In this document: one piece after another, positions 1 through 5,415 of the stretch | How the letters are laid out: each line of letters starts with the position of its first letter | How positions within the stretch are numbered: the first letter of the stretch is position 1 | Assembly: GCA_964592755.1 (NCBI GenBank) | Contig: CAZQFS010000155.1 | Location: 1-5,572 of the forward strand | Source of the DNA: CAZQFS01 sp964592755 | GTDB taxonomy: Bacteria > Hydrothermota > Tepidihabitantia > Tepidihabitantales > Tepidihabitantaceae | DNA: 5,572 nucleotides | Direction: 5' to 3' | Program-made: the position numbers and the translations under genes | The notes under the pieces: model-generated | Databases searched by the model: none | What the model was told of the DNA's origin: nothing | What the model saw: the letters and a program-made list of their open reading frames with translations, nothing else

Positions 1-909
1 GACAGACGTCGCGCAGCCGGCCCGCGCCACATCCGGTTCAAAACCGGTGACCTCGGCACGTCCCACCGCGCCTACTGGGTCGATATCGAGCAGGCCGGGA
101 CGGTCGGCCAGGACGCCGCCCTCGAAGCCTGGGCTGACGACTCGATGGTCCGGGTCCGGACCGAGAACGTGGCACGGTTTCGCCTGAACCTGGACCGCCT
201 GTCATTCTCCCGCACGCACATCCGGGTCGAGGTCGATGGTCAAGTTATCGGCCGGACGTTCGAACTGCCGTCCCACCCTGTGTTCCGCCAGGAAAGAGAC
301 CGGTGGTTGACCGGCGAGGCGCGACCCGGGTCCCGCCCCAAGACTCCTGAATCGTATGGCCCGTGCAAGCAGGCGATGATGAAACCGTTCATCCTGGTCT
401 ACGGTACACAGGACCCGTCCACCGCTGACTTCCTGCGCCACACCGCGACCCAGGAAGCGCGGCGCTGGTGGCTGATTGCCAACGGCACAACCGAGGTCAT
501 GCCGGACACCGAGGTGACCGATTCGATTGCCACCGACCGCCATCTCGTGCTGTTCGGCGGACCGAAAGACAATTCGTTGATGCGCCGCATCGCACCTGCC
601 CTGCCCGTAGAAGTCAGACAAGGCCGCTTGTTCCTGGGCAGATATGACCTCGGCGACAGTCTGGCCGCCATGTTTGTCTACCCGAACCCGCTGAACCCGC
701 AGCACCTGGTGCTTGTCCGCCTGGGCACCGATGCTGAGCACACGCGCCTCGCCACCTTCTGGGGCGTCGTCAGCTCGAGCGCCGGCATCCCGGACTTCGT
801 GGTCTTTGACAGACGGGTGCGCCGTTACGGCTGGGCCGGAGTCAGGGCCGCCGGCTTCTTTGGTCCGGACTGGCAGCTCGACCCCGGCTCAACGTTCCTT
901 GAACGCTAG
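1..909 (+). CDS. C-terminal part of a large alpha/beta-hydrolase / prolyl-oligopeptidase-like protein (5' end outside window)
   Basis: The frame is open from base 1 to the TAG at 907-909, giving 302 residues with no initiation site needed inside the window; the first ATG (145) falls in mid-domain. The segment resembles, from memory, the region that follows the catalytic domain in large bacterial esterase or prolyl-oligopeptidase-like proteins. Signs are HRAYWVDI near residue 23, a small beta-rich part ending in VEVDGQVIG, then YGPCKQAMMKPFILVYGT, HLVLFGGPKDNS, a YPNPLNP motif, PDFVVFD, and a closing AAGFFGPDWQL. The VYGT and LFGGP strands suggest a Rossmann-like alpha/beta fold. The nucleophile serine of a hydrolase would lie upstream, so activity and export signal cannot be judged. 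The stop is 6 bases before ispE, so the two may be transcribed together although no functional link is evident. Family assignment is recollection, not a search result. Confidence 0.6.
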   Translation, partial: DRRRAAGPRHIRFKTGDLGTSHRAYWVDIEQAGTVGQDAALEAWADDSMVRVRTENVARFRLNLDRLSFSRTHIRVEVDGQVIGRTFELPSHPVFRQERDRWLTGEARPGSRPKTPESYGPCKQAMMKPFILVYGTQDPSTADFLRHTATQEARRWWLIANGTTEVMPDTEVTDSIATDRHLVLFGGPKDNSLMRRIAPALPVEVRQGRLFLGRYDLGDSLAAMFVYPNPLNPQHLVLVRLGTDAEHTRLATFWGVVSSSAGIPDFVVFDRRVRRYGWAGVRAAGFFGPDWQLDPGSTFLER

Positions 910-915
910 CCCCAG

Positions 916-1785
916 TTGACCGCGCTCAGACTCCGGTCTCCGGCCAAGGTCAATCTCGGTCTCTGGGTTGGCAACCGTCGCCCGGACGGGTATCACGACC
1001 TCGTCACAGTTATCGCCCCAATCGAGCTCGCCGACACGCTCACCATCAGGCGCGCCCAGACCGGCATTGCGGTCCGGTGCGACTCGCCCGAGGTACCGTC
1101 TGACGAACAGAACCTCGCCGGGAAAGCCGCCCACGCCTTCTTCGCTTCAACCGGTATCGAGTCAGGCTGCCGCATCACCATCGTCAAAAGAATCCCAGTC
1201 GGCGGCGGCCTCGGCGGCGGCTCATCGAACGCCGCAACAGCACTTCTCGGACTCAACCGCCTCTTCGGCTCTCCCCTGTCTTTGCCTCAGTTGCGGCGTA
1301 TCGGCGGTGCGCTGGGCAGTGATGTTCCGGTGTTTCTTGCCCGCGGCCCCTGCGTTGCCCGCGGTCGAGGCGACCGGCTGCGTCGCATCAGACTCCCCCG
1401 GCTCAGACTGCTGCTGTACTTTCCCGGCCACGGAGTCTCTACTTCTTGGGCCTATGCCGCTCTGGACCGTCGGCGTGCAGCCCGTCCCGGTTTGACACCG
1501 CCGACGCTTTTGCCTAGACTTCTGAGCCTCTACCTGAGGCACAATGAACCGGAGAGGGCGGCTCCGCTTCTGGCCAACAGCTTCGAACCCGTCGTCTTCC
1601 GGCGCTACCCGAAGCTGAGCAGAGCGAAAAGCCTGCTGCTCGCCAGTGGCGCGGATGCCGCAGCGCTTTCCGGTTCCGGCAGTACGGTCTATGGCCTGGT
1701 GATGAAGCAGGACTGGAAAGACCCGATGGCCGCCATGGCTTGCCACGGCTTCCCCTGTCTCAGAACCAGCACCGTTCCTGCCTAG
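916..1785 (+). CDS. ispE: 4-diphosphocytidyl-2-C-methyl-D-erythritol kinase (IspE)
   Basis: IspE is the ATP-dependent GHMP kinase that phosphorylates the 2-hydroxyl of CDP-methylerythritol in the cytoplasmic MEP (non-mevalonate) pathway to IPP and DMAPP. The protein has 289 residues, close to the 283 of E. coli. Visible motifs are SPAKVNLGL (8-16), with K11 at the catalytic lysine position; PDGYHDL (23-29); the glycine-rich ATP loop PVGGGLGGGSSNAA (94-107); GSDVPVF (134-140), with D136 matching the catalytic aspartate; and the C-terminal GHMP motif LSGSGSTVYG (251-260). The start is TTG: upstream in frame there are only two codons before the TAG of the preceding gene, and the next candidates would delete the SPAK motif. 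No Shine-Dalgarno sequence is visible, so translation may be coupled to the gene ending 6 bases earlier. Nothing essential appears missing. Confidence 0.96.
   Translation: MTALRLRSPAKVNLGLWVGNRRPDGYHDLVTVIAPIELADTLTIRRAQTGIAVRCDSPEVPSDEQNLAGKAAHAFFASTGIESGCRITIVKRIPVGGGLGGGSSNAATALLGLNRLFGSPLSLPQLRRIGGALGSDVPVFLARGPCVARGRGDRLRRIRLPRLRLLLYFPGHGVSTSWAYAALDRRRAARPGLTPPTLLPRLLSLYLRHNEPERAAPLLANSFEPVVFRRYPKLSRAKSLLLASGADAAALSGSGSTVYGLVMKQDWKDPMAAMACHGFPCLRTSTVPA
1492..1520 (+). promoter_or_regulatory. Candidate sigma-70 type promoter inside ispE
   Basis: A perfect -35 hexamer TTGACA (1492-1497) is followed after exactly 17 bases by TAGACT (1515-1520), which matches the -10 consensus at four of six positions including the key T1, A2 and T6. 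It lies in the less conserved middle of ispE, about 290 bases before the tRNA. If active, transcription would start near 1527 and cover tRNA-Gln, prs and the genes behind. A box this good is uncommon by chance in GC-rich coding sequence, but no transcript evidence exists here. Confidence 0.35.
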
Positions 1786-1807
1786 GTCGGTCGATTGAAA
1801 GCGTTAT

Positions 1808-1879
1808 TGGGGCGTCGTTCAACTGGCAGGACCCAGGACTTTGGATCCTGTTATGAAGGTTCGAGTCCTTCCGCCCCAG
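1808..1879 (+). tRNA. tRNA-Gln (anticodon UUG)
   Basis: A complete cloverleaf folds by eye. The acceptor stem TGGGGCG (1808-1814) pairs fully with CGCCCCA (1872-1878). The D stem is GTTC/GGAC around the loop AACTGGCA. The anticodon stem is CAGGA/TCCTG around the 7-base loop CTTTGGA, placing anticodon TTG at 1841-1843. The variable loop is TTAT, and the T stem is GAAGG/CCTTC around TTCGAGT. The U1-A72 pair and discriminator G73 are the known identity features of glutamine tRNAs and support the anticodon call. The 3' bases are CCT, so CCA is not encoded and must be added by CCA-adding enzyme. The gene lies 22 bases after ispE and 44 before prs on the same strand, so it is probably cut from a longer transcript by RNase P and 3' processing. 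Confidence 0.96.
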
Positions 1880-1888
1880 CCTGAAGAC

Positions 1889-1905
1889 CCGGCCTTGAGT
1901 GCCGG
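1889..1905 (+). other. Small GC hairpin between tRNA-Gln and prs
   Basis: CCGGC (1889-1893) and GCCGG (1901-1905) form a 5-bp all-GC stem with a 7-base loop. It starts 10 bases after the tRNA and ends 18 bases before the prs start codon. No T-run follows, so it is not an intrinsic terminator. It could mark the new 5' end of prs mRNA after tRNA excision, or be chance in GC-rich DNA. Confidence 0.3.
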
Positions 1906-1923
1906 ACAGCAGAGAAGGCAGAG

Positions 1924-2871
1924 ATGCAAGGACAGATGAAAGTATTCAGCGGCCGGGTCAACCAGCCCCTGGCCAGAAAAATCTGCGCCCACCTCGACGT
2001 GCCTCTGGGCAACGCCGACATCCGCAACTTCGCCGACGGCGAGATTCGGGTGAACATCCGCGAGAGCGTTCGCGGCAGCGACGCTTTCGTGGTTCAGCCC
2101 ACCCATCCGCCGGCCGACAACCTGCTCGAACTCCTGCTGATGATTGATGCGCTTAAGCGCGCATCGGCCGGCCGCGTTACCGCGGTCATTCCATACTACG
2201 GCTACGCCCGCCAGGACCGAAAAGACCAGCCCCGAGTACCGGTCTCATCCAAACTCATTGCCAACCTGCTCGAACGCGCCGGCGCCGACCGTGTCCTGGC
2301 CATGGAGCTGCACGCCGAGCAGATTCAGGCATTCTTTGACATCCCGGTTGACCACCTCTACTCCACTCCGGTACTGGTGGACTACCTGAGCAAACGTGGA
2401 ACCGACAACCTGGTCGTCGTCGCACCCGACACCGGCCGCGCCAACCGCGCTCGCGGCTTTGCCCGACGCTTGGGCGACAACATACCGATTGCCATTATCG
2501 ACAAGCGCCGACCCGAGCCCAATCGAGCCGAGGTGATGAACCTGGTCGGCGAAGTGGCTGGCCGCGACGCCATTATCTTCGATGACATGATTGACACCGG
2601 CGGTACCCTGGTCGGCGCGGCCGATGCCCTGCTCGCACGCGGAGCGCGCAGTGTTGCCGCCGTCGCAACCCACGGCATTTTCTCCGGCCCGGCAATTGAA
2701 CGGCTGACCGCGTCACGGCTCGGTGAAATCGTGGTCACCGACACGATTGACCAGTCCCGGTCCGGCTCGTTTGAGAAAGTCAAAGTGCTCACCGTCTCGC
2801 CCCTGCTCGCCGAGGCGATTATCAGAACCAACCGCAGCGAGTCGGTCAGCTCCCTTTTCCTGCGAACATAA
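1924..2871 (+). CDS. prs: Ribose-phosphate pyrophosphokinase (PRPP synthetase, class I)
   Basis: This cytoplasmic enzyme transfers pyrophosphate from ATP to ribose 5-phosphate, making PRPP for purine, pyrimidine, NAD, histidine and tryptophan synthesis. The 315 residues equal the E. coli length. Motifs in order are NFADGE (35-40), IPYYGYARQDRK (89-100) at the ATP-binding flexible loop, H130 at the conserved ATP-site histidine, VVVAPDTGRANRAR (164-177) at the metal and ribose-phosphate region, IIDKRR (191-196) with the catalytic-lysine position K194, and the PRPP signature DDMIDTGGT (220-228). The segment 170-175 reads TGRANR where E. coli has IGGVVR, a milder family variant. The ATG at 1924 is preferred because AGAAGG (1913-1918) lies 5 bases upstream and the N-terminus then aligns with E. 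coli; the ATG at 1936 is the alternative. The first gene of the tRNA-downstream group, 12 bases before rplY. Confidence 0.97.
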   Translation: MQGQMKVFSGRVNQPLARKICAHLDVPLGNADIRNFADGEIRVNIRESVRGSDAFVVQPTHPPADNLLELLLMIDALKRASAGRVTAVIPYYGYARQDRKDQPRVPVSSKLIANLLERAGADRVLAMELHAEQIQAFFDIPVDHLYSTPVLVDYLSKRGTDNLVVVAPDTGRANRARGFARRLGDNIPIAIIDKRRPEPNRAEVMNLVGEVAGRDAIIFDDMIDTGGTLVGAADALLARGARSVAAVATHGIFSGPAIERLTASRLGEIVVTDTIDQSRSGSFEKVKVLTVSPLLAEAIIRTNRSESVSSLFLRT

Positions 2872-2873
2872 GA

Positions 2874-2878
2874 GAGGA
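2874..2878 (+). promoter_or_regulatory. Shine-Dalgarno sequence of rplY
   Basis: GAGGA ends 5 bases before the ATG at 2884 and begins 3 bases after the prs stop codon. It fixes the rplY start, and its closeness to the prs terminator would allow efficient ribosome hand-over between the two genes. Confidence 0.65.
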
Positions 2879-2883
2879 ATAAC

Positions 2884-3615
2884 ATGGCATATACAGTAAA
2901 AGCCGCGCTCCGGACCGAGACCGGCAAAGGCAGGGTCCGCCGGATGCGCCGAACCGGCAGCCTGCCCGCGGTCATGTACGGCCACGGCGACCCATCCGTG
3001 CTGCTCACTCTGGTTGCGCACGACTTCGGTCAACTGCTGGATGAAATCAGAGGCCACAGCCCGATCGTTGACGTCGCGGTGGACGGACAACCCACGACCA
3101 AGTGCGTAATCAAGACGATGCAGCGCAACCCCGTCACCGGCGCGCTGCTGCACGTTGACTTCCAGAAGGTCCACGCTCACGAGAAAATCACCATGAACGT
3201 ACCGGTCATCCTGCACGGCAGCGCGGAAGGCGTGAAGCAGGGTGGCATGCTCGACCACGTCATGCGCGCGGTCCCGGTCCGCGCAACGATTGAGGCTATC
3301 CCCGAGCACTTCGACGTGGATGTCACGCACCTGAAGGTGGGCCAGAGCGTCCACGTCAAGGACCTGGGCCATCCCGAACTCGAATACGGCGTCCCGCCCG
3401 ACTCGCCGGTTGTTACCGTGCTCACTCCTCGCAAGCTGACCGAAGCCCCGTCCGCTGCCGAGGCAGCCGCGGCCGCCGAAACTGCGCCAGCCGAACCAGA
3501 AGTCATCAAAGAGAAGAAGACGACCGATGAAGAAGCCGCGGGCGAGGAAGAGAAGGGCAAGGCCAAGGCCGGCAAGGAAGAGAAGAAACCGGCCAAAGAA
3601 GAGAAGAAGAAGTGA
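2884..3615 (+). CDS. rplY: Large ribosomal subunit protein bL25, CTC/TL5 long form with charged tail
   Basis: bL25 binds 5S rRNA in the central protuberance of the 50S subunit. The protein has 243 residues and is the two-domain form (general stress protein CTC / Thermus TL5), not the 94-residue E. coli form. Residues 1 to about 95 are the 5S-rRNA-binding domain: GKGRVRRMRRTGSLPAVMYG (15-34), and TMQRNPVTGALLHVDFQ (78-94), the usual end of that domain. Residues about 97-182 are the CTC C-terminal domain: VPVILHGSAEGVKQGGML (106-123), and HLKVGQSVHVKDL (149-161). Residues from about 188 form an Ala-rich then Lys/Glu-rich low-complexity tail ending in KEEKKK, probably disordered. The start at ATG 2884 is supported by GAGGA 5 bases upstream. 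Co-location with pth and ychF is typical of translation-related operons. The tail's role is unknown. Confidence 0.95.
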   Translation: MAYTVKAALRTETGKGRVRRMRRTGSLPAVMYGHGDPSVLLTLVAHDFGQLLDEIRGHSPIVDVAVDGQPTTKCVIKTMQRNPVTGALLHVDFQKVHAHEKITMNVPVILHGSAEGVKQGGMLDHVMRAVPVRATIEAIPEHFDVDVTHLKVGQSVHVKDLGHPELEYGVPPDSPVVTVLTPRKLTEAPSAAEAAAAAETAPAEPEVIKEKKTTDEEAAGEEEKGKAKAGKEEKKPAKEEKKK

Positions 3616-3625
3616 AAGAGCCCGC

Positions 3626-3660
3626 CGGTCTCCAGTCTCCGATTGCCGACTGGCGACCTC
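3626..3660 (+). repeat. Degenerate 7-base tandem array between rplY and pth
   Basis: Five consecutive heptamers can be read: CGGTCTC, CAGTCTC, CGATTGC, CGACTGG and CGACCTC. All start with C, four have G at position 2, and four end in C. Within it CCAGTC (3632-3637) and GACTGG (3648-3653) form a 6-bp inverted repeat with a 10-base loop and no T-run. It fills much of the 85-base non-coding gap before pth. It looks like a decayed simple-sequence array; a chance pattern is possible at this length. Confidence 0.4.
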
Positions 3661-3700
3661 GGGGCGGAAGAGCGATAGCTGGGAATCGGCGACCCTCGCC

Positions 3701-4297
3701 TTGACAGTCTTCGGCCTCGGCAACCCGGGAGAAAGGTACGCCCGAACGCGTCATAACGTCGGATTCCTGGTCCTCGAGACCCTGGCCCGGCGCCTGGAGG
3801 TACGATTCCGGCGCCTGGCCGGCCGCGATGTGGCCCGGAAGGGATACGGCGGCCGTGACTTGGTGCTCGTCAAACCACTGCTCTACATGAATGAGTCGGG
3901 TGTGGTCGTGAAAGAACAACTGGAAGAGGAGCCGGACGAGTTCCTCGTGGTGTGCGATGACCTCGCCCTTCCTTTTGGTCGGCTCCGCCTGCGCCCCAAA
4001 GGCTCAGACGGCGGACACAAAGGTCTCGGTTCGATTATCTACCACCTGGGCCGAACCGACTTCCCCCGCCTGCGCATCGGCATCGACGCTCCCGGCCCGG
4101 GCCAGGACGGCATTGACTACGTGCTCGAAGAATTCCCCAGTGAACAGGCGACCCGCCTGCCCGAAGTGCTCGACCGTGCGGCTGACGCCTGTCTGACCGT
4201 CGCCACCGGCGGACTCGAGCTGGCCATGAACCGCTTCAACCCGCGGCCTGATGACACATCGCCGGAGTTATCAGACATGGAGCACCCGGCATCATGA
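3701..4297 (+). CDS. pth: Peptidyl-tRNA hydrolase (bacterial Pth)
   Basis: Pth cleaves the ester bond of peptidyl-tRNAs that fall off the ribosome, recycling tRNA in the cytoplasm. The frame runs open from 3527, but homology begins at TVFGLGNPG, so the TTG at 3701 is chosen. It gives 198 residues, against 194 in E. coli; the upstream part overlaps rplY in another frame and resembles nothing. Active-site positions are GLGNPG (5-10) with N8, TRHNVGF (16-22) with catalytic H18, LYMNESG (61-67) with N64, and VCDDLALPFG (84-93) with D86 matching E. coli D93. In GSDGGHKGLGSI (101-112), K107 replaces E. coli N114; from memory Lys occurs here in other bacterial Pth proteins. No Shine-Dalgarno sequence is visible before the TTG. 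The stop overlaps the ychF start by 4 bases (ATGA), implying translational coupling. Confidence 0.94.
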   Translation: MTVFGLGNPGERYARTRHNVGFLVLETLARRLEVRFRRLAGRDVARKGYGGRDLVLVKPLLYMNESGVVVKEQLEEEPDEFLVVCDDLALPFGRLRLRPKGSDGGHKGLGSIIYHLGRTDFPRLRIGIDAPGPGQDGIDYVLEEFPSEQATRLPEVLDRAADACLTVATGGLELAMNRFNPRPDDTSPELSDMEHPAS

Positions 4298-5343
4298 AGG
4301 TCGGCATCGTTGGTCTGCCCAACGTCGGCAAGTCCTCGCTCTTCAATATCCTGACCTCGGGTTCGGCCAAAGTCGACCTGTATCCATTCACGACCATTGA
4401 GCAGAACGTCGGCGTCGTGCTCGTGCCCGACGAGCGCCTGCAGCGCATCGGCGCGATTCTCAAGCCCGAGAAGCTCACCCCGGCCCATATCGACTTCGTG
4501 GACATCGCCGGGCTGGTCAAGGGCGCGAGCGCCGGTGAAGGCCTGGGCAACAAGTTCCTCGCCCACATCCGCGAGGCTGACCTTGTCCTGCACCTGGTGC
4601 GCAACTTCGCCTCCGGCGACATCCCCCATGTCTTCGACACGGTCTCCCCGGACCGCGACGTCGAGGTCGTCGAGGCCGAACTGGCCATTGCCGACCTGAG
4701 CATCGTCGAGAAGCGGCTCGAGCACGTGCGCAAGGAACACAAGTCCCCTGAGCAGCAGCTCCTGCTCCAGGCACTCGAACAGACACACGATGCACTGACG
4801 CGAGGGGCAGTGCCCGAACGCACGCCCGAAATCAGGCAGACGCTCCGAGACCTAGGCCTCATTACGCTCAAGCCGGTCATCTATGCGGTCAACTGCTCGG
4901 ATTCCGAGCCGACCGACCCAGCCGCGTTCCCGCGCACCGCCGCACGAACCAACCTGCTCTTCTCGGCCGCGCTGGAGCGCGGCATGGCCGGGTTCACCGA
5001 GGCTGAGAGAATCGAGCTGCGCCGAAGCCTCGGACTCGCGCCCGAAGGCCCCTCCGGCATTGTCACCCGATGCTTTGCTGCGCTCGACCTCATCCAATTC
5101 TACACAGTCAAGGGCCCGGAGTCCCGCGCCTGGGCTGCGCCGCGCGGCACAACTGCCCGCGAGGCAGCGGCGATGATTCACACCGACCTGGGCCAGGGCT
5201 TCATCAAGGCCGAGGTCGTTGCCCACGACGACCTTGTTGCCTGTGGCAGCTTCCATTCCTGCCGCGACTCAGGTAAGGTCAAGGTGGAAGGCAAAGGCTA
5301 CGTCGTGCAGGACGGCGACGTCCTGCTCATCAGGTTCAAGTGA
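4294..5343 (+). CDS. ychF: Ribosome-associated P-loop NTPase YchF (Obg/OLA1 family)
   Basis: YchF/OLA1 is a TRAFAC-class NTPase that binds ribosomes and, unlike most relatives, tends to prefer ATP to GTP; it is linked to stress responses. The 349 residues are a little short of the 363 in E. coli. The G domain has G1 GLPNVGKSS (7-15), the G2 threonines at 33-34 in YPFTT, and G3 DIAGLVKGASAGEGLGNKFL (70-89), with L74 where Ras has catalytic Gln (a HAS-NTPase trait). A helical, probably coiled-coil insertion covers about 125-185. At G4 the segment VIYAVNCSD (195-203) carries N200-C-S-D203 where the family usually has NxxE. The C-terminal TGS domain covers about 265-349, with FYTVKGPESRAW (269-280), TTAREAAAMIHTDLGQGFI (286-304) and VVQDGDVLLIRFK (337-349). 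GGAG (4279-4282) lies 11 bases before the ATG, inside pth, which it overlaps by 4 bases. Confidence 0.97.
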   Translation: MKVGIVGLPNVGKSSLFNILTSGSAKVDLYPFTTIEQNVGVVLVPDERLQRIGAILKPEKLTPAHIDFVDIAGLVKGASAGEGLGNKFLAHIREADLVLHLVRNFASGDIPHVFDTVSPDRDVEVVEAELAIADLSIVEKRLEHVRKEHKSPEQQLLLQALEQTHDALTRGAVPERTPEIRQTLRDLGLITLKPVIYAVNCSDSEPTDPAAFPRTAARTNLLFSAALERGMAGFTEAERIELRRSLGLAPEGPSGIVTRCFAALDLIQFYTVKGPESRAWAAPRGTTAREAAAMIHTDLGQGFIKAEVVAHDDLVACGSFHSCRDSGKVKVEGKGYVVQDGDVLLIRFK

Positions 5344-5369
5344 AATGCAAGTCCCGGATGCTGAATCGC

Positions 5370-5400
5370 ACTGGTCTTTCGTTATCGGTAAGTCATTATT
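5370..5400 (+). repeat. Degenerate 7-base periodic tract between ychF and rpsF
   Basis: In the 72-base gap, ACTGGTC, TTTCGTT and ATCGGTA (5370-5390) can be read as successive variants of a heptamer close to ATTSGTC, followed by a less regular AAGTCATTATT. The tract is richer in A/T than its surroundings. The period equals that of the array before pth although the consensus differs. The consensus is inferred from the copies themselves, so the call is tentative. Confidence 0.3.
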
Positions 5401-5405
5401 CCCCT

Positions 5406-5411
5406 AGGAGG
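5406..5411 (+). promoter_or_regulatory. Strong Shine-Dalgarno sequence deciding the rpsF TTG start
   Basis: AGGAGG is a full complement to the 16S rRNA anti-Shine-Dalgarno core and ends 4 bases before the TTG at 5416. It is the best ribosome-binding site in the window and supports initiation at TTG rather than at the ATG codon at 5437. Confidence 0.85.
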
Positions 5412-5415
5412 TAGT

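Noticed and set aside
968..1495. 175-codon + strand open frame overlapping ispE
   Set aside because: It is a Ser/Ala/Pro-rich shadow of ispE in another frame; ispE motifs are intact throughout the overlap.
1936..1938. ATG 1936 as the prs start
   Set aside because: Its AAGGA lies only 3 bases upstream, whereas ATG 1924 has AGAAGG at better spacing and gives the E. coli-like N-terminus. It cannot be fully excluded.
2591..2596. TTGACA inside prs as a possible -35 box
   Set aside because: It encodes part of the invariant DDMIDTGGT motif, and the sequence at the -10 distance is GC-only.
3527..3700. Upstream extension of pth from ATG 3527, overlapping rplY in another frame
   Set aside because: The added residues are an Arg/Lys-rich out-of-frame reading of the rplY tail with no Pth homology. 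The TTG at 3701 gives the family's normal N-terminus.
3701..3706. TTGACA resembling a -35 box at the pth start
   Set aside because: It is the start codon plus second codon of pth, and nothing like TATAAT occurs 16-18 bases downstream.
2713..3723. 336-codon open frame on the minus strand opposite prs end, rplY and pth start
   Set aside because: It mirrors strongly recognisable + strand genes, has a composition expected from the complement of Lys/Glu-rich rplY, and shows no known family. Long antisense frames are common in GC-rich DNA.
4117..4788. Minus-strand open frame of 223 codons opposite pth and ychF
   Set aside because: It lies entirely opposite two conserved genes with intact motifs and shows no recognisable domain or ribosome-binding site.
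5344..5415. S6:S18-binding leader motif or intrinsic terminator before rpsF
   Set aside because: I could not find the paired stems with the CCG-containing bulge of the known rpsF leader, nor a GC hairpin followed by a T-run.
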